Assembly: GCA_003344405.1 (NCBI GenBank)
Contig: NOWV01000139.1
Span: forward strand, 62,001-126,000
DNA: 64,000 nt
Source: Trichoplax sp. H2
Taxonomy: Eukaryota; Placozoa; Uniplacotomia; Trichoplacea
Reading direction: 5' to 3'
Shown piece by piece: positions 25,574 to 38,885 of this stretch; position 1 is the stretch's first letter, and each line of letters begins with the position of its first letter. The notes beneath the pieces are model-generated. The model saw nothing but the letters and a program-made list of their open reading frames with translations. It was not told the origin of the DNA and did not search any database. Position numbers and translations under genes: made by a program.

Positions 25574-27653
25574 TTAGGCATCACCACTCGCAGTTTTTAC
25601 TGGTTCTGGCTGAATAGTAGCAGTTTGAGTTTGAGTAGGGGCTACAGTATACCCCCCAACAGGCGCAACTTGCGTGTACGTTGGTTGAGCGGGTTGGTAT
25701 TGCATTATGACTTGATCATTAATATGAAAACAAGAAAATTAGTATTTGCTACACTAATTATTCTATTTAAATTATCTGTGCATAATCTTACGCAAACTAC
25801 CATACTTAAACTATTTAACTTAACCTTAAGAGATATCATAAACACACGAAAAATATCACACTTAATGCTACTGAAATGAGATAATTCATAAATGCATGGA
25901 TGGAAGAGGTAAAATCTTTCCATAAATAGAAAAGGCAAACTCTTTCCCTAATAGCATAGTATCCTCTGACAACACTTGAATATTACGATTGATTTGATTT
26001 TCTTTACAAAATGATCATAGTATCAATTAGAAGATAGTCAGGAATAGCCTACAGATCACAATTTGTGATCATATTTAACATGAAATTATTATTACCTGGC
26101 TGGTTAGGATATTGTTGGTTAGGGTATTGTTGGTTAGGATATTGCAGCACAGTTAGAACTTGACTTTTACCTTGAAATTGGACTGTGTAAGCACCCTAAA
26201 ATTGAGGCCATGATATCAATATATCTATTTATGATTACTCAACAAATTCATATACATATTTTAATCTATAAATCAGTAATAAATGCGAGCCAAAAAAGGC
26301 TATTTAATAAGTGAAATTAAAGCATGAACATAGAAAGCTTGATATGTACAGTATCATATGCAGTCTTATAAAGGATTAATTTTTTAACGAAGAGCAAGAA
26401 CTGAAGAAATTTATTATTTTGAGATAAAATTTTCATATTTTATAAGATACTGAAATTGTTTCACTAACCGGTGGGGTAGGTTTACAATAAATTTCTTTAC
26501 TTAAAAGTATGATGAAAGTCAAACTGCAAGAAAAGCCAATTAATGCAAAAATCATTGAAACAATGTTGAACCATTCCGTGTAACGAGCGCCGTAGTTAAA
26601 CATAAAGCCAAGGCTTAAGCCAAAGTGAGGTAATGATAAAATAAAGCTCATTATCGAGAAAGCATAGAAGGTGTTCATCTATTAAAAATTACAACAGCCA
26701 GATAAAATGAAGTAATTAGTTGTAACGATCATTCCAGTCGTTAAGGTAATTATAAGTAGGTAATTAGAATTTAATTGTTACAGTTTGGAATGTTTTACGC
26801 ACATTGTATTTGATAATCAGAATTACCTGATGAACGTCGTTTTGTTTCTTGTAAGTAACAGCGGCTAAGATTCCACATATGAAATACTGCAGCAAAAAGA
26901 TTTCGAAACTTGAGTTAAAATTTATCTTATTTCGATGTTATGATACATTTTCAGAATGTGACAACAATACTAAGGCATATATTAGATAAATGGTCATTGT
27001 ATTATAGTATTCAGGGTATTCATTTATGACCGTAGACAGTTAAATTAGTTAAACTACAGTAGTTAAATTATACAAAACCTGGAAAACAGAATGATAGTGA
27101 AATAGTGTATCAGAGAATTGAAAACCTTGTATTACATCTACTGCAGTAACAATGATAGTAATTGATTATACTGGTATTTATATTTGTCAAGACTCCCTTA
27201 CGTTATGGAAGTACTAGATAGGAAACGAAAGCTCGTCAATATTAGAAATAGAAAGAATTGCTCATTACTGTCAAACATATTTTCAGTAACAACTTTATCA
27301 ATGCTTACAAATAATCCTCCCCAAATATCTCCGGCGTACCAACTGGTTGGATTATAATAGGTATAAAAAGTATGAGAATGGGGCGAGTAGCCTGTATAAT
27401 TGGCCTTGAAAATTCCAACGACACCGAATATCACACTGGCTAGGCCAGACAGGCTCAAGAAGATGCCAAGTCCTAATTGGGTGGAGCGAAATTTAATCGG
27501 TAAAAATTTACCATGTGGTCTGCACACACCGGTACCAGAAGGAGCCATATTTTGTTTGTGTATTATTTGTGGCTGCTGGACAGGAATCATTTGTGCTGGC
27601 TGTTGAATTACTAGCGGTTGTTGGACGTATTGTGGTTGAGCAGGAGTAGCCAT
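25574..27653 (-). CDS. MS4A/CD20-like four-transmembrane protein, complete
   Basis: The coding exons are 27653-27309, 26886-26827, 26678-26469, 26195-26096 and 25710-25574, giving 283 aa. The N-terminus (1-45) is Gln-rich. The usual CCIP is replaced by VCRP at 43-46, before the PIKFRSTQLGLGI block and segment 1 (57-82). The first loop has an N-Y-T sequon at 85. Segment 2 holds IWGGLF, and segments 3 and 4 fall in exon 3. Exon 4 is longer than in the paralogues because it contains three repeats of QYPNQ. The tail pattern QYQPAQPTYTQ is shared with the gene at 14623. The intron 3 donor is GTTAGT. The start ATG sits in ACAAAATGGC like its relatives. Confidence 0.85.
26100..26145 (-). repeat. Coding 18-bp tandem repeat in exon 4
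   Basis: Three near-identical 18-bp units read as repeated Tyr-Pro-Asn-Gln-Gln in the C-terminal tail of the gene at 25574-27653. The paralogue at 14623 has a single QQYPNQQ in the same place, so the repeat expanded here. Confidence 0.8.
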
Positions 27654-28694
27654 TTTGTTTTATGTCAGTCTAGTGTAAAATCGAATGACATAAATTAGTT
27701 ACAATTGGAGTTTATTACCTCTAATTAAGGCTTAAGCGTAAGGTTTACGTATCAGACTTCAATTTCACTGTATACTCACTTTTTTCGTTTATTTTAAGGA
27801 TAGAAGAAAAATTAACTATAGTGCATACGTATAATTCTATGCTATCGTGACAAAGTGTCTTCAAAATGCTAAACAAGAATTATTGTTTCTTTTGAAACTT
27901 CATCTTATCACCTAAACTTGGTTCCTTTAACGTACGACTATTATTACTCCGTGGTTTACTAATATTAAAATCTCACAATCGACGTTCAACTATTTCCGTA
28001 CAATATTATTATTTTATCTAGACTAATTTGGGGCTGTGCTACCGTTATCGAGAGTGTTAGATCATGCTTTGCTGAAGCTGAAGTTAACTACTATTTAATA
28101 ATTCTAAGTTAATATCTCTTGTTATAATTAGATAGGCCATGTTTCGATAAAGATAATTATCCTGATAATAATAGAAAAAAATTACTATTTCTCTTCTATA
28201 TAAGCATGCAACTTACTGTAGTGTACTTGAGGTAAGTTGCCAATCTACGGTCTTGAAAAAATGACTTAACTGGCTTTTGGTAGTCTATATATATAGCTAC
28301 AGCATTTATCGTATTGTCTACCAGTCTATTGAAATATACAAATTACTTTGAGCAAATACGGCATGATACGTATGACATCACGTAAAGCGATAGCTCACAG
28401 TTAATTATTGATTGAGACTGAAAGCCATGGCAACGGCATAAGAGTTACTATCAATAGTTGCGTGGAATATGATATATAATTAATTATTATAATTATTGGA
28501 CATTTAATGTAGCTAAATAAATAGAATAGCGAAACGCCTAGATACCTTTGATCATCGTAGGCAACAGAATAGAATTATATTCTTCTAACTATTTGATATT
28601 AATTAAAGGGGACTGATTTTATAGCATGTGCTGTAAATTTCAGACATAAATAGTCTAATCCTGAAAAGTATCTCATGTTACAGTAACTATGTAA
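27654..28694. other. Upstream region of the gene at 25574-27653
   Basis: No coding exon was seen. A leader exon may exist as in the other copies, but I could not find a convincing TATA box and donor pair. Confidence 0.35.
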
Positions 28695-29000
28695 GCTAAT
28701 TTTGATATGAGTAAGCACAAGCATAATTAAAACATTCTTATACAATTATGAAGCTTTTATTCCATGATAGTTGATATTGCTACAAGTAAGCACTAGCGCA
28801 ATTAGAAAAAATTTTTAAATTATGAAATATTCAGTCCTCATGATGGTCATTACTAATACGAGTAACAACTACCATAATTAAGAAAACCTTATATAACCAT
28901 GTGGTATTCTATCCTTAGTTAGCCCTTATTGATATGAGTAAGCAATCGTATAAATTAGAAAAATCTTGAAAACCTATCTATTATTCTATAATCTTGTTAA
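28695..29000. repeat. Diverged tandem repeat, about four units of 70-80 bp
   Basis: Units start near 28702, 28771, 28847 and 28926. Each shows TGATAT or TACTAATA, then GAGTAAGCA or similar, an AATTA-GAAAA run, then TATGA or CCAT and a T-rich end. They are well diverged, so the array is old. Confidence 0.55.
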
Positions 29001-32000
29001 CTTTCACTGCTCTACATTTTAATTTATCTTTGATTGATTCCATATAACAAATTAAAAGCTGTATGATTAGCCATGATCGTTATCACATAGTGTAATATAT
29101 TTTCTTGAAGATTTCCTTTGCATACGGCATGATTGCTTAAAAATTAAGAGTATGAGATAAAACTTAGCTCTACCATTTATTAGTATTCTAGCTAGGTGAT
29201 GTTTTAATATTATTGTTAGCAATTGATGATCTGTTATTGTGAAGATAATGACCAACTGCTAATAAAATATATTCGCACTGCCTAGAATGTTAGCATTCAC
29301 ATAGACCCTATATCTGTATTAATCATCTTAATGACACCGTTATTGCCTACGCAGAGATAAATTAGCATAGTAAATGAACTGGATATTACAGATGTAGATC
29401 TGAGTACTAGCAAAATGTATCTTTTTTATAGTTACTGTAACGACCGTTATGTTTCAGTAAATGCTAATTAACCTACCAATTTAAATAGTAAAACAAAATT
29501 GTTGTATTATTGCGAATTAGATGAATATTCTAACGTTATTAAATTACTTACTTTAGCAAAAATTTTCAACATTTCAGACGTCAAAATACGTATGAATAGT
29601 GTAAAGGTCCTTTATTCACAACTATACGATAGATAAATTAAAAATATAATAAACTATTTCTATAAATACTTGATAATAATTCTGTCAGAGTGCGGTAATT
29701 TATATGGTAAATCACGTTTTTACGATCCATCATCCTCGTATGAAAGTGTTTAACTTTGGCTGCGTTTGTATCAAACAGGATAGCATAATAAGTATTAAGG
29801 CTAACATATTTATAAGACATTAGCATCAAAAAATTAGCTTTATGTGTTCTAAAGATTATCACGAAGGTGAATAATTAAAATAACTTCGTACAAGCACAAT
29901 GATCCCGTAAATTGCAGATTAAACTACAATACTAAGTATTTAAAGACAAGATAGATCTAGATTTTGGCTTTTACCCTCTTTAAAACTTTAAACAATATGC
30001 GTATTCAACTGAACAAGCAATCCTTTAACGTCAAGTAAGTCGATTCGATGTATGTCTGTAACTTGCTATTAATTTTTGTGAAGCTAAATAATTCTGATAC
30101 CCTCTCACAGCCCTATTTTGTTGTTATTTTATGTCAGTATAATGTTAAATTCCTGTACAATCAGCGCATTGATTTTAGTACTAGTAATCACGAGGAAGCA
30201 ATAGATAAAAAACTAAAATAATGATGTAAACCTCATAGAATAAACCTAGATTGTTGCTTATGTAATTATTAACAGCAGATAGATGGTTGAGCTATGAATC
30301 TTTGATTGTATTCCACAGACACAATAATCCTTAACTTTTATCTACAATAACTGCCGTGTGACGCTATGGTTTTACTAATGGCATTTGTCTGCTATAGGAA
30401 TAAAGATTTTAGAGGTTGCTGTTAACATTTTTCAATTTTGTTTGCTTCCTGACAGTCAATTTCTAATTCTAGAATTAGTAAATCATTCGCCTGTTTGCAT
30501 TGACATCCACACCCGATACTAGTAAAACTTGCTGCTGCCTTAAAATAAATCAGTTGCTTCCTGTTAAACTCATTAGAATGTTGTATTATAGTAAAGTTTA
30601 AATATGCTTTAGTAATTAAGATTTCCGACAACTTATTTTTTGTTCTTATATTTCTGATGAAGTAAATTTCAAAAAATAAAATTTACGAAATAAAGAATAC
30701 ATGGAGAACCCCCGGCATTAGTAAAGTATTATGATGCCATACTCAAAAAGATCAGCAGATGGGATTTATTGTAATGAGGCAATAAATTTAATGTAATTCG
30801 CCCTTTTACACCTATTATTAGTCATTTAATCTTGAAAGAATACCCCGATATCTGAAGTTAATTGTTCTAATGTACAGACATTAATGCACTGTCAGCATTA
30901 TTCAGTTACTCAAAGGCGCGATCGAAAAGTAGGTGAATTTTAGAAAACTGGTAGGCTTAGTTAATGCTCATAATTATCATAGCTATAAATCATGAGCTGA
31001 TGACTTTAATATACAGTAATACACAATCAGTGCTATAAAATTTAACTATAACGCTGAAAATATCGCCTTTACATATTCTATGACAGCCATGGACAAGAGT
31101 TAGCAACATCCAATGTTGCCCTAACGCCAACATTGTTGTAATGATATGCAAGGGCGTAGGTACTAAAGACTCGCTGCCTAGCGATTATCGGTATAACAGA
31201 AACGATTCTGCGTATTGCTTAATGAACGATATCTCTTATTTAAATTCTGATTGTTGGCAAATAGAGGTTAGATCAATAAGTGATGGGTTAGCTGAGAAAT
31301 CTAGCAATAGTGACATTCATTTCAGTATATAACTTTGTTGACGGTAGATATTTCTTCGTAGATTTAGTGTACTTTACGAGTAATAATACTACAGCGTAAC
31401 TATAATTTGAAAAGCTTATGTGTTTACCTAACATTTAAATTCAGAAACATAGATAAATTACATTTTGCTACTCTTAATGAGCATAATATACTGTGCTTGC
31501 CACTTCAGTTTATTTAATTGCACAATATGTAAATTGTGTTTCAATGTAACTGTAATTAATTTTTTTAAAGAATCCTAGAGTCTGGTCAATCATCAATTAA
31601 ATAAAATAGAAGCGCATCTCCAACTTAACAACAGGATTATATTCTTACTAGTACTGGGAGTAATTACAGTATTTAAAAAATACATAATATTAAAACTTGA
31701 TAGAGTAGAGAGAATGACTGACATAATCAGATACGGATAAAACTCGTTTATGTGATACACAATCAAAATAACGACCTTTAGGTACGATACAGTAAATCTC
31801 CCAGGCAAGCTGATATATGACTATGCAATGATGATTAGAAAGAATGATATTTGCAATGTCTCCCAAGTATTGTAAGAAACAACCGATTTAATCAGAGGTA
31901 ATCCTTTCCTAAGGCTATCAAGAAGATGAAGAATATCTATTTTAAGCCGCGTAGGTATAGGTTTAAACAGCGATGATTCCTCGCTTAGTCTGTAAGATAT

Positions 32001-33200
32001 GCATTCTCATACTGCAATTAGATGTTATCAGGATGTAATTATGACAGGTTTAATAATATTAAACTTAGTAAAGGTCATTAATGCTAGAAATTATATTTGA
32101 CTTATTCGTAATACCATCCTCAAACAAGTAGAATTAAGTAGAACTACAAACTATGCAATAAAGGGTGTTGTATGCAAATCAGAAAGGCAATGTATATTTT
32201 GTTAATTATCGGGATCTCATAAATGACTTTTACCGTTACTTAGTTAAAACTGAAAAGTCATTAAGGTCACTAAAGATTGTATTCACTTTGTTGTTTAAAT
32301 TTAAAAATAGACAGGCAGCCAAGATCTTATAGAATTTTAGAGCTCTAGAGAAAAAGAACGAAGCTTTATGTACCTCAGTTAAATGATTGGTTTCTATGAT
32401 TAATCAAGAATCGATATAACACTTAAAAGAATTTCAGGACCATCGTTATCGTTAAATAAGATAATGAGATTTTTTTGGAGAATTATATTTAACGATTTAT
32501 TTAGTAATAATATCTTTGTATGAATATCAGTCAATCATTAATAGTAAAAGAATCTAATTCTGATATATTAATTTCTTTTCATAACTACTCCTACGTATTA
32601 AAATTTGTGTTTCGATTTCCAAATTTTAAGTATTTATCTGTTATTAGAGTAGCATAGCACCGGTAAGACCTATAGTAAACACAGAGTTAGATTCACAATA
32701 TCAGCTGTTTTTGCGGTTATTGTAGAACTACATGTCTATTAATTTTATCAGATTTTCATGCATTTCAGTAATGATAAAAATTTCGTAATGAAGTAGCTTT
32801 TGGTAGACAAAACATTATTTCATCAGCCTGGTATAAATCACTATTAAACTTTGTATATGGATGTGGTTATCTCTTACGCTATCATCAATGCTTTGCTTAA
32901 CGATTACGTAGAGTATGAATGCTATTAATTAATATACTTGGAAATATTGCTTAATTATGCCTAATATGATGGAAATAGAGTGCAAATAGTCTAAAAATTT
33001 AAATAATACCTAGATGATTCGGAGATTGATTAATATCGAGCAGGATCACCTTGGAACTTGATTGCATATGGGGTCTATAACACATTAGTAAAAATTAAGA
33101 ATAGAAACTTTATTTATAACCTATTCTATGAATACTTCAGTAATGTAATTCGTATAGTCTTTATGGCAACGACATCTGGCTGTTTTCTACTACCGTGCAT
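29001..33200. other. Gene-free interval, 4.2 kb
   Basis: No exon that fits either local family was found. Several frames of 60-75 codons exist on both strands, but none has splice context, a motif or a paralogue in the window. Exons 4 and 5 of the gene at 33328-34476 were sought here and not found. Confidence 0.45.
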
Positions 33201-33206
33201 TTTATT
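33201..33206 (-). terminator. Poly(A) signal AATAAA
   Basis: AATAAA on the minus strand lies about 120 nt past the stop at 33328. It would serve a transcript that reads through the usual intron 3 donor. Confidence 0.35.
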
Positions 33207-33327
33207 GCTCTTGCTATAACTACAAGTTATTGTACTAAGCATTTAGGAATAGAGCTGCAATGACTATTGGTCAACATTATGTTAATTTGGCATAAAGTAC
33301 AATCTAATAGCAGCATGTCTTAAATTA

Positions 33328-34476
33328 TTAAATTCGAATTATGTGACTAACTTGTGGCCCAGAAATGCAGAAAATATTTTTTAGTAAAAATCTTATAAAA
33401 ACGGCGGAAATAAGGAATCCAATCCCTGCCAAAACTAAGGAGGCGATATTGAACCACATACTCAGTGCGACTCCATATACAAACATGAAACCAAAGCTCA
33501 CACCAATATGTAAAACTGACATGGATAGGCTTATAATCGTGAATGCATAATAGCTATTCAGCTGTCCATTTGGAAAAGAAGGGATGCCACATATGTCAGT
33601 TTTATATTCATTTTAATTTAAATTTTTCGACAATTTATCTTATATTAATCTGTAGTAACAATCTAATTTAATTCAGTTTTATTACTCCTAATTTACCAAA
33701 TGAAAATTTTTTCGCGCATTCTGATGTTCTACTATAGCAAAGATACCACAAACAATATACTTTAATAAGAAATCAAAAAATGAACACAATCCACGTTAGT
33801 ATTGCCTGTAGAGGGTATATAAATCAAGGAAAAATGGCAGGACCATGCTTATAAAACGCATTAATTAATTAAACTCAGTGCATCTCTTTCCATAAGTTAA
33901 AATCATAAAATTTGACTGTAATCCTGAAGATAATATTGTTTACTTTATTGCTGCTTCTAGTTAAGTTATTCATATATAACAATATTAAAAATGCTATCGT
34001 CCTTTACCTACTCATATTAATAACTCTAAAAATCTGTAATTTTTATTCTTTATCAACCCAACTTGGGCGTTATTATACACTAAATTATTAAAAAATGAAT
34101 TTATTATACCAAAATAAAAATAAATCATTTAAGAAATACATGATACAGGCATTCTTTACGGCTAAAAATTACTATAAAGTTATTGACTTACAAAAAACCC
34201 TGCCCAAATGTCTGCGCCTACCCATGTTGTGGGATTATGGTAAACATAGCCTTGCAAATGAGAGTCAGGTACAGTTGTGGTAAAAATTCCAACGATGCCT
34301 AAGACCATGCTAGCTAGACCACATATCATTAAAACGATTGCAAGTCCAAATTGTGCTGGACGGAAATTAGAAGGTAATGATTTCCCATGTGGAATACAAT
34401 ATCCTGGATTCTCAGCGGGCAGATAAGAAATAACTTGAGGCATTTGGCTTTGCTTCGATACTACTGGAAGAGACAT
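33328..34476 (-). CDS. MS4A/CD20-like four-transmembrane protein with shortened C-terminus
   Basis: The exons are 34476-34192, 33759-33697 and 33561-33352. Beyond a possible GTTAGT donor the frame stays open for seven codons to a TAA at 33328, giving 193 aa if it is not spliced. I start at the ATG at 34476 (MSLPVV); an upstream in-frame extension to 34518 would need a TTG start. The N-terminus is short and only mildly Gln-rich. CIPHGKSLP precedes segment 1 (41-64), IWAGFF lies at the exon 1/2 joint, and segments 3 and 4 are in the 210-nt exon 3, whose first codon is CTG instead of ATG. No exon 4 or 5 was recognised downstream, while an AATAAA lies at 33201-33206. Either this copy has lost its tail or its tail exons have diverged beyond recognition. 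Confidence 0.7.
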
Positions 34477-36286
34477 ATTGCTATTCGATGAAGATGCTGT
34501 AGCTCTAAAGATTTTCAAAAAATAACATTAATTAAAATCAATGGCCAACTTTTTATATCTCTATAACAATAACTTCAATGAACCTCAATCTCCATAATCA
34601 TGTAATAAGCTTGTATATTTCATAAACTGAATACAGTATTGCACTTAATGTACTGTTAAAAGTAAACTACTTGGTACACAATCTCCATAATAATGTTAGC
34701 TGGAAAAATGAACAAGTTAAAAATGGTATGATACATGATCTAAAAAAAGACAATCTACGTTTATTTCCACAAATTTTGAAATCTATCATAGTATAATGTA
34801 TACAAATTTTACGTTAGATCTGTATATATATTCATATACATGATTGATGATGGCATCTATACCGTATTTAGATCTTGCAACTGTACCTTTTGCACTGCCT
34901 CTGCAAAATGAGCGGTTTAAAATTAATTTCGACTTAATAAAAGTTCCCTTTTATATGTTCCGATAATTGTATGCTCCTCCTTTTATCAAAATGGTACAGT
35001 GCGACAGCAACTGTAACTTTTGTCAGCTGAGCCTATATCATAATTTCGTTGCTATAGTATATTGTTAAGAATATGGTAATAAACCAGAGGTATTAATAGT
35101 ATCATTTTTGGCATAGCTGCATTTGATCATACTGTATTATATGTATTTTTAGTATTCAGAGATTATCCAGAAATAGAATGTCATTACATCAGTGATAATA
35201 CGCTGCGCGTTCCGTACTCCACTTTAAGCACTGTATATAACGGTTTTTACCTTGATGACATATCGGTATTAAAAGGTCTTATTAATTGTAAATAAATAAT
35301 GCAGCAAATTAAACATTCGCATTGTTACCATTGTTTCATGCAAATAGAAGTTAGATTGCAATCAGCAAATTAAATTTTAAAGGAATATTGATCATAAGAG
35401 CCGAAGCTACTGTGTTACAGTATTGATTTATATTGATGCAAGCTGTAATAATGAACTATTTTATTAAATGAACAATAAAGGAATAATTTTAATGTAATTC
35501 ACAATAGCTGCTGCAGTTTTGTCTCGATTGCTCCTTCTCACTTAGACTGCAAGATCGCTATCAAAGAGAACTGCTCTATTCGATAGGGTCTGCATGGTCT
35601 CTTAAGTTATAAAAATTTTGTCGCAAATTCACGTTTTATGCAGTGTATGGTGTTCTGCATGGTAAAGACATTTATGATATCGCGATACTATACTGTGTAG
35701 TACAACTACTGACAGCAAAGACAAATTTTTGTGGCACTTTTCTAAGACGCTTCTGCAACACTCTGTTAATTTCAATCAATTACATCATAGCTATTTTCAT
35801 ATTGACAAGCTGGAAGAAGAACTAGCAACCTCCGCATTGGAAGTACAATATTCGTAATTTTATATAGCTATTTTGGCATAAACTAACGAAAATAACCAAT
35901 ATTCTCTCTTAGCCCTTTAGTTTGCCTTCTTTACACCCTAAGTCTTAATGTTGTAGAAGTAATATTCCTATCGATTAGACATGAATGTATAATGCATACC
36001 TTTAAAGAATTTCGATTATGCGTACTTTGATTTATTTGCTATATTTTATTAGTTGTTCCACAATTACAGCCAAGTTGCATATAAAGTCTATACAAAAATA
36101 CGATTTAAAGACCAGTCAGCGATAGTAAGGTATTTTAATTTTTCAGCAGAGCACTATTTCCATTTTTCTAATAATGCCCATAATCAAAGCTTAAAATAAT
36201 ATACAGTAATTCGCTAATATGTTGCCATGCTGCCTTGAGTAAATTAAAGTCTTGGATGGATAAATATACAGTCCTTTAGGTTTGAC
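34477..36286. other. Gene-free interval upstream of the shortened copy
   Basis: AT-rich sequence with no recognisable exon. The 60-codon + frame at 35643-35825 lacks support. Confidence 0.45.
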
Positions 36287-36291
36287 GCTAC

Positions 36292-36727
36292 TGTCACGGT
36301 ACGAACTACCGTGAAGAAATAGCTATTTAAATTTGGTTAATATAATATAGTGATATTATATTACAACTAGTTACTTACAATAGGAATTACTCTAATTATA
36401 AAAGTGTTACAGTAAATTTAATGCTGTACTGCAATGTGCTCTGAAATGATTCTGTGAATGGATATATTGTAGTCCGACTGTAAAAAATTAGTTTGTAGAT
36501 GTTCTCACCTAAGTATTTTTATAAGATGACTCGTGAATGTAAGCTGCTGTAGAAGGGTATATAAGCCCGTCAGATAATTGAATAAAGTAGTTCTCAATTG
36601 TCTAGTTGAGTTTAACGTAGAATCAAAGGCGTCTAAATTCTTGTGAGTAGGGATACTGAATCCCGGAGACTATAGTAATTTAGAGATATGTTTTACGTTA
36701 TCCTTGTCACGAAGCTGGTTTGTGACA
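36292..36727 (+). mobile_element. Solo LTR of family A with perfect target site duplication
   Basis: The 436-bp element is bounded by TGTCACGGTACGAACTACCG and GCTGGTTTGTGACA. It is flanked by a perfect 5-bp direct repeat, GCTAC (36287-36291 and 36728-36732). GTATATAAGCCCG is followed about 20 nt later by AATAAA. It is an inverted relative of 2711-3159, with which it shares long stretches, including the last 120 bp. No internal coding region is present, as expected after recombination between two LTRs. Confidence 0.9.
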
Positions 36728-36732
36728 GCTAC

Positions 36733-38334
36733 TCATATAATATGAAAAATAAAGTAGCAAAAACCTAGAACCTTAAAACCAGAAAATTGGCAACGTATAT
36801 TGAATGGACACATTGATATGGCTTAGCGCATTTCATACAGTACATCTCATATATTCTTACAATTATAGCATTCTCAAGTTTAAAACACTGTATATTTATA
36901 AACCACCATACTACTTAGTCTTTATCTTAGAGGTTACTACAATAAGTAATCGTTGTCTGTGATACTGAATGCACTTGAAGCTAACTAAGCCGTAATTATT
37001 AAAGACGCATTATAGATGCATTTAAAAGCGAATATTAAAGTATCAAAATGATTTTCAAGTTGTATTACGGGAAGAATTAATTTTAACTATCGAATCATAA
37101 TTCATTCCGTAATTCAAAACTGCAATTATTCATATTTAAATGCTACAAATGTTGTGAATTATTTCTATGACACTGATATTATCAATATCATTAGAATCAT
37201 ACGGATCACATTCAGCTGTTCGCTTTTGCCGATAACCGAAATTTGATTACTCTACTAAATGAAGAAATAACCTACCTATTGCTTTTTGCAATAAATAGGC
37301 ATGTTTAGTAATTATAAAATAATTAATTCAGTAGATAACCTTAAATTGATTATATACCATCTGAAGATGTCGTCTAAATTAAGCTTAAATGTTGCGGTAT
37401 GATTTTAGAGATCAATTATATCTAAATTACGGCAGCATCTAGGAAAATCAGTATAGAAATTTGGGCATGTTATTCTGAATAAATGTTATATACATAAAAA
37501 ATCATAGCCTAAATTTGTAAAGTATAACAGTCTCATGAAATGGTTACTTACCTAGCAAGATATGGAAGTTAACACGTTTTATTCTGCAAGATTAAAACTA
37601 TTTAATTTATACGCTAAATTACGATAGATTTTGTGAAAGGATTAGATGAATATCGCTATAATAATGGTACCGGTACTCCTAATAGTGTCCATTCGATCAG
37701 AATAGTTTATAGTATCTATAAAATAAACAGACCTTATCAAATTTTAAATATAATTCTGCTCCTTATCTTTTGATCGAAATTTTAGCGTAATTCTTACTGT
37801 GAGTATTTCTAAATGATTAATAATAGAATTAGAATCGATTTCGTCTTAAAATGAAAATGGACCATCATAATTCTCTGCTATGATTTTAAGTATAGTTCTC
37901 GTATTAGACTTTGACAGTAATAATGTAAGCACCAAATAAAGTAGTTTTGTCAATTTAGCCAAAACGTAATACCATTATTCGTGAATCATAGCACTAATAG
38001 TTGGACTCATCGGTAATTGCCCTCGAAAAGTAATTTACTCGTCCAGATATCTGTAACACTTTCCGTGAAAATTGATGAAATCCGTTAAACAAACTGATCA
38101 CCAAATTATTATCACATTACTAAAATTCCACCAGAAACGATGATCAACGGTTCAAGTATCCAAATACTGGTAGAATGCTAAATTTGATACCCTTCGTAAT
38201 TATATCCGATATATTTACTAAGTATCGCCATATGTATCTGCTACTATGAGATGCGGCCCTGAGATTTAAACCATTATATGTTTAAATGCCTTTTCAGTGG
38301 CAGTAGCCATCCGACTATAGGAGCCAAGAGATAC
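36733..38334. other. Gene-free interval
   Basis: I see no exon, RNA gene or clear repeat here. Confidence 0.5.
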
Positions 38335-38885
38335 TGTAATGTAACATAGTATTGTGATAGTAGACTGTTAGCCATGTTTAGTATAATGTACGGTAGATAT
38401 TTATCCTAAGAGATATTTGGTAGCTATAACTATAGACTGTAGTGGTATAGACTCTATGCTAGAATACTGACGACTATTTACAGTAAGGTGTTGAGTTACT
38501 AATAAGGCTATAGGTAAAAATAGAACTGTAAATCATATATTAGGATATGGTTAATTCATTGTACTTTGACTGGTGTGAATAATGTCTACGTAAGTACTGT
38601 AGTTGTATCAATATTGGATTAATGATGGTCCGCAGTAGAATAGTGTTACTGAGAATAATTTAACTATGTGTAATATAAGGTAAAAGGTTGCCATGTAGAT
38701 TGTAGCTGCAAATACTACGAAAAGTATAAAAGCATGCAACTTTAGATTATTCTGTTAGTTCGTTGTAGAAGTCTTTAGAAGTAGTATTCGGCTAGAGTAG
38801 AGCTGTGTGTAGTTAATCTTTGTATAAGATTCAATAAAGCCCTTATTTTTCTAAATTTGGAATTTCGTGATTGGTATATATCACA
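38335..38885 (+). repeat. Dispersed repeat of about 550 bp, plus copy
   Basis: This copy defines the plus orientation of the family. It is the reverse complement of 21085-21655 and overlaps in sequence with 13737-14040. No terminal inverted repeat or target duplication was evident, and no frame is conserved. It could be a non-autonomous transposon, or duplicated 3' flank of a four-transmembrane gene, because the 21-kb copy abuts such a gene's stop codon. Confidence 0.75.

Noticed and set aside
34477-34518. Upstream extension of the gene at 33328-34476 to position 34518
   Set aside because: It would require a TTG start. The in-frame ATG at 34476 is the first real start codon.
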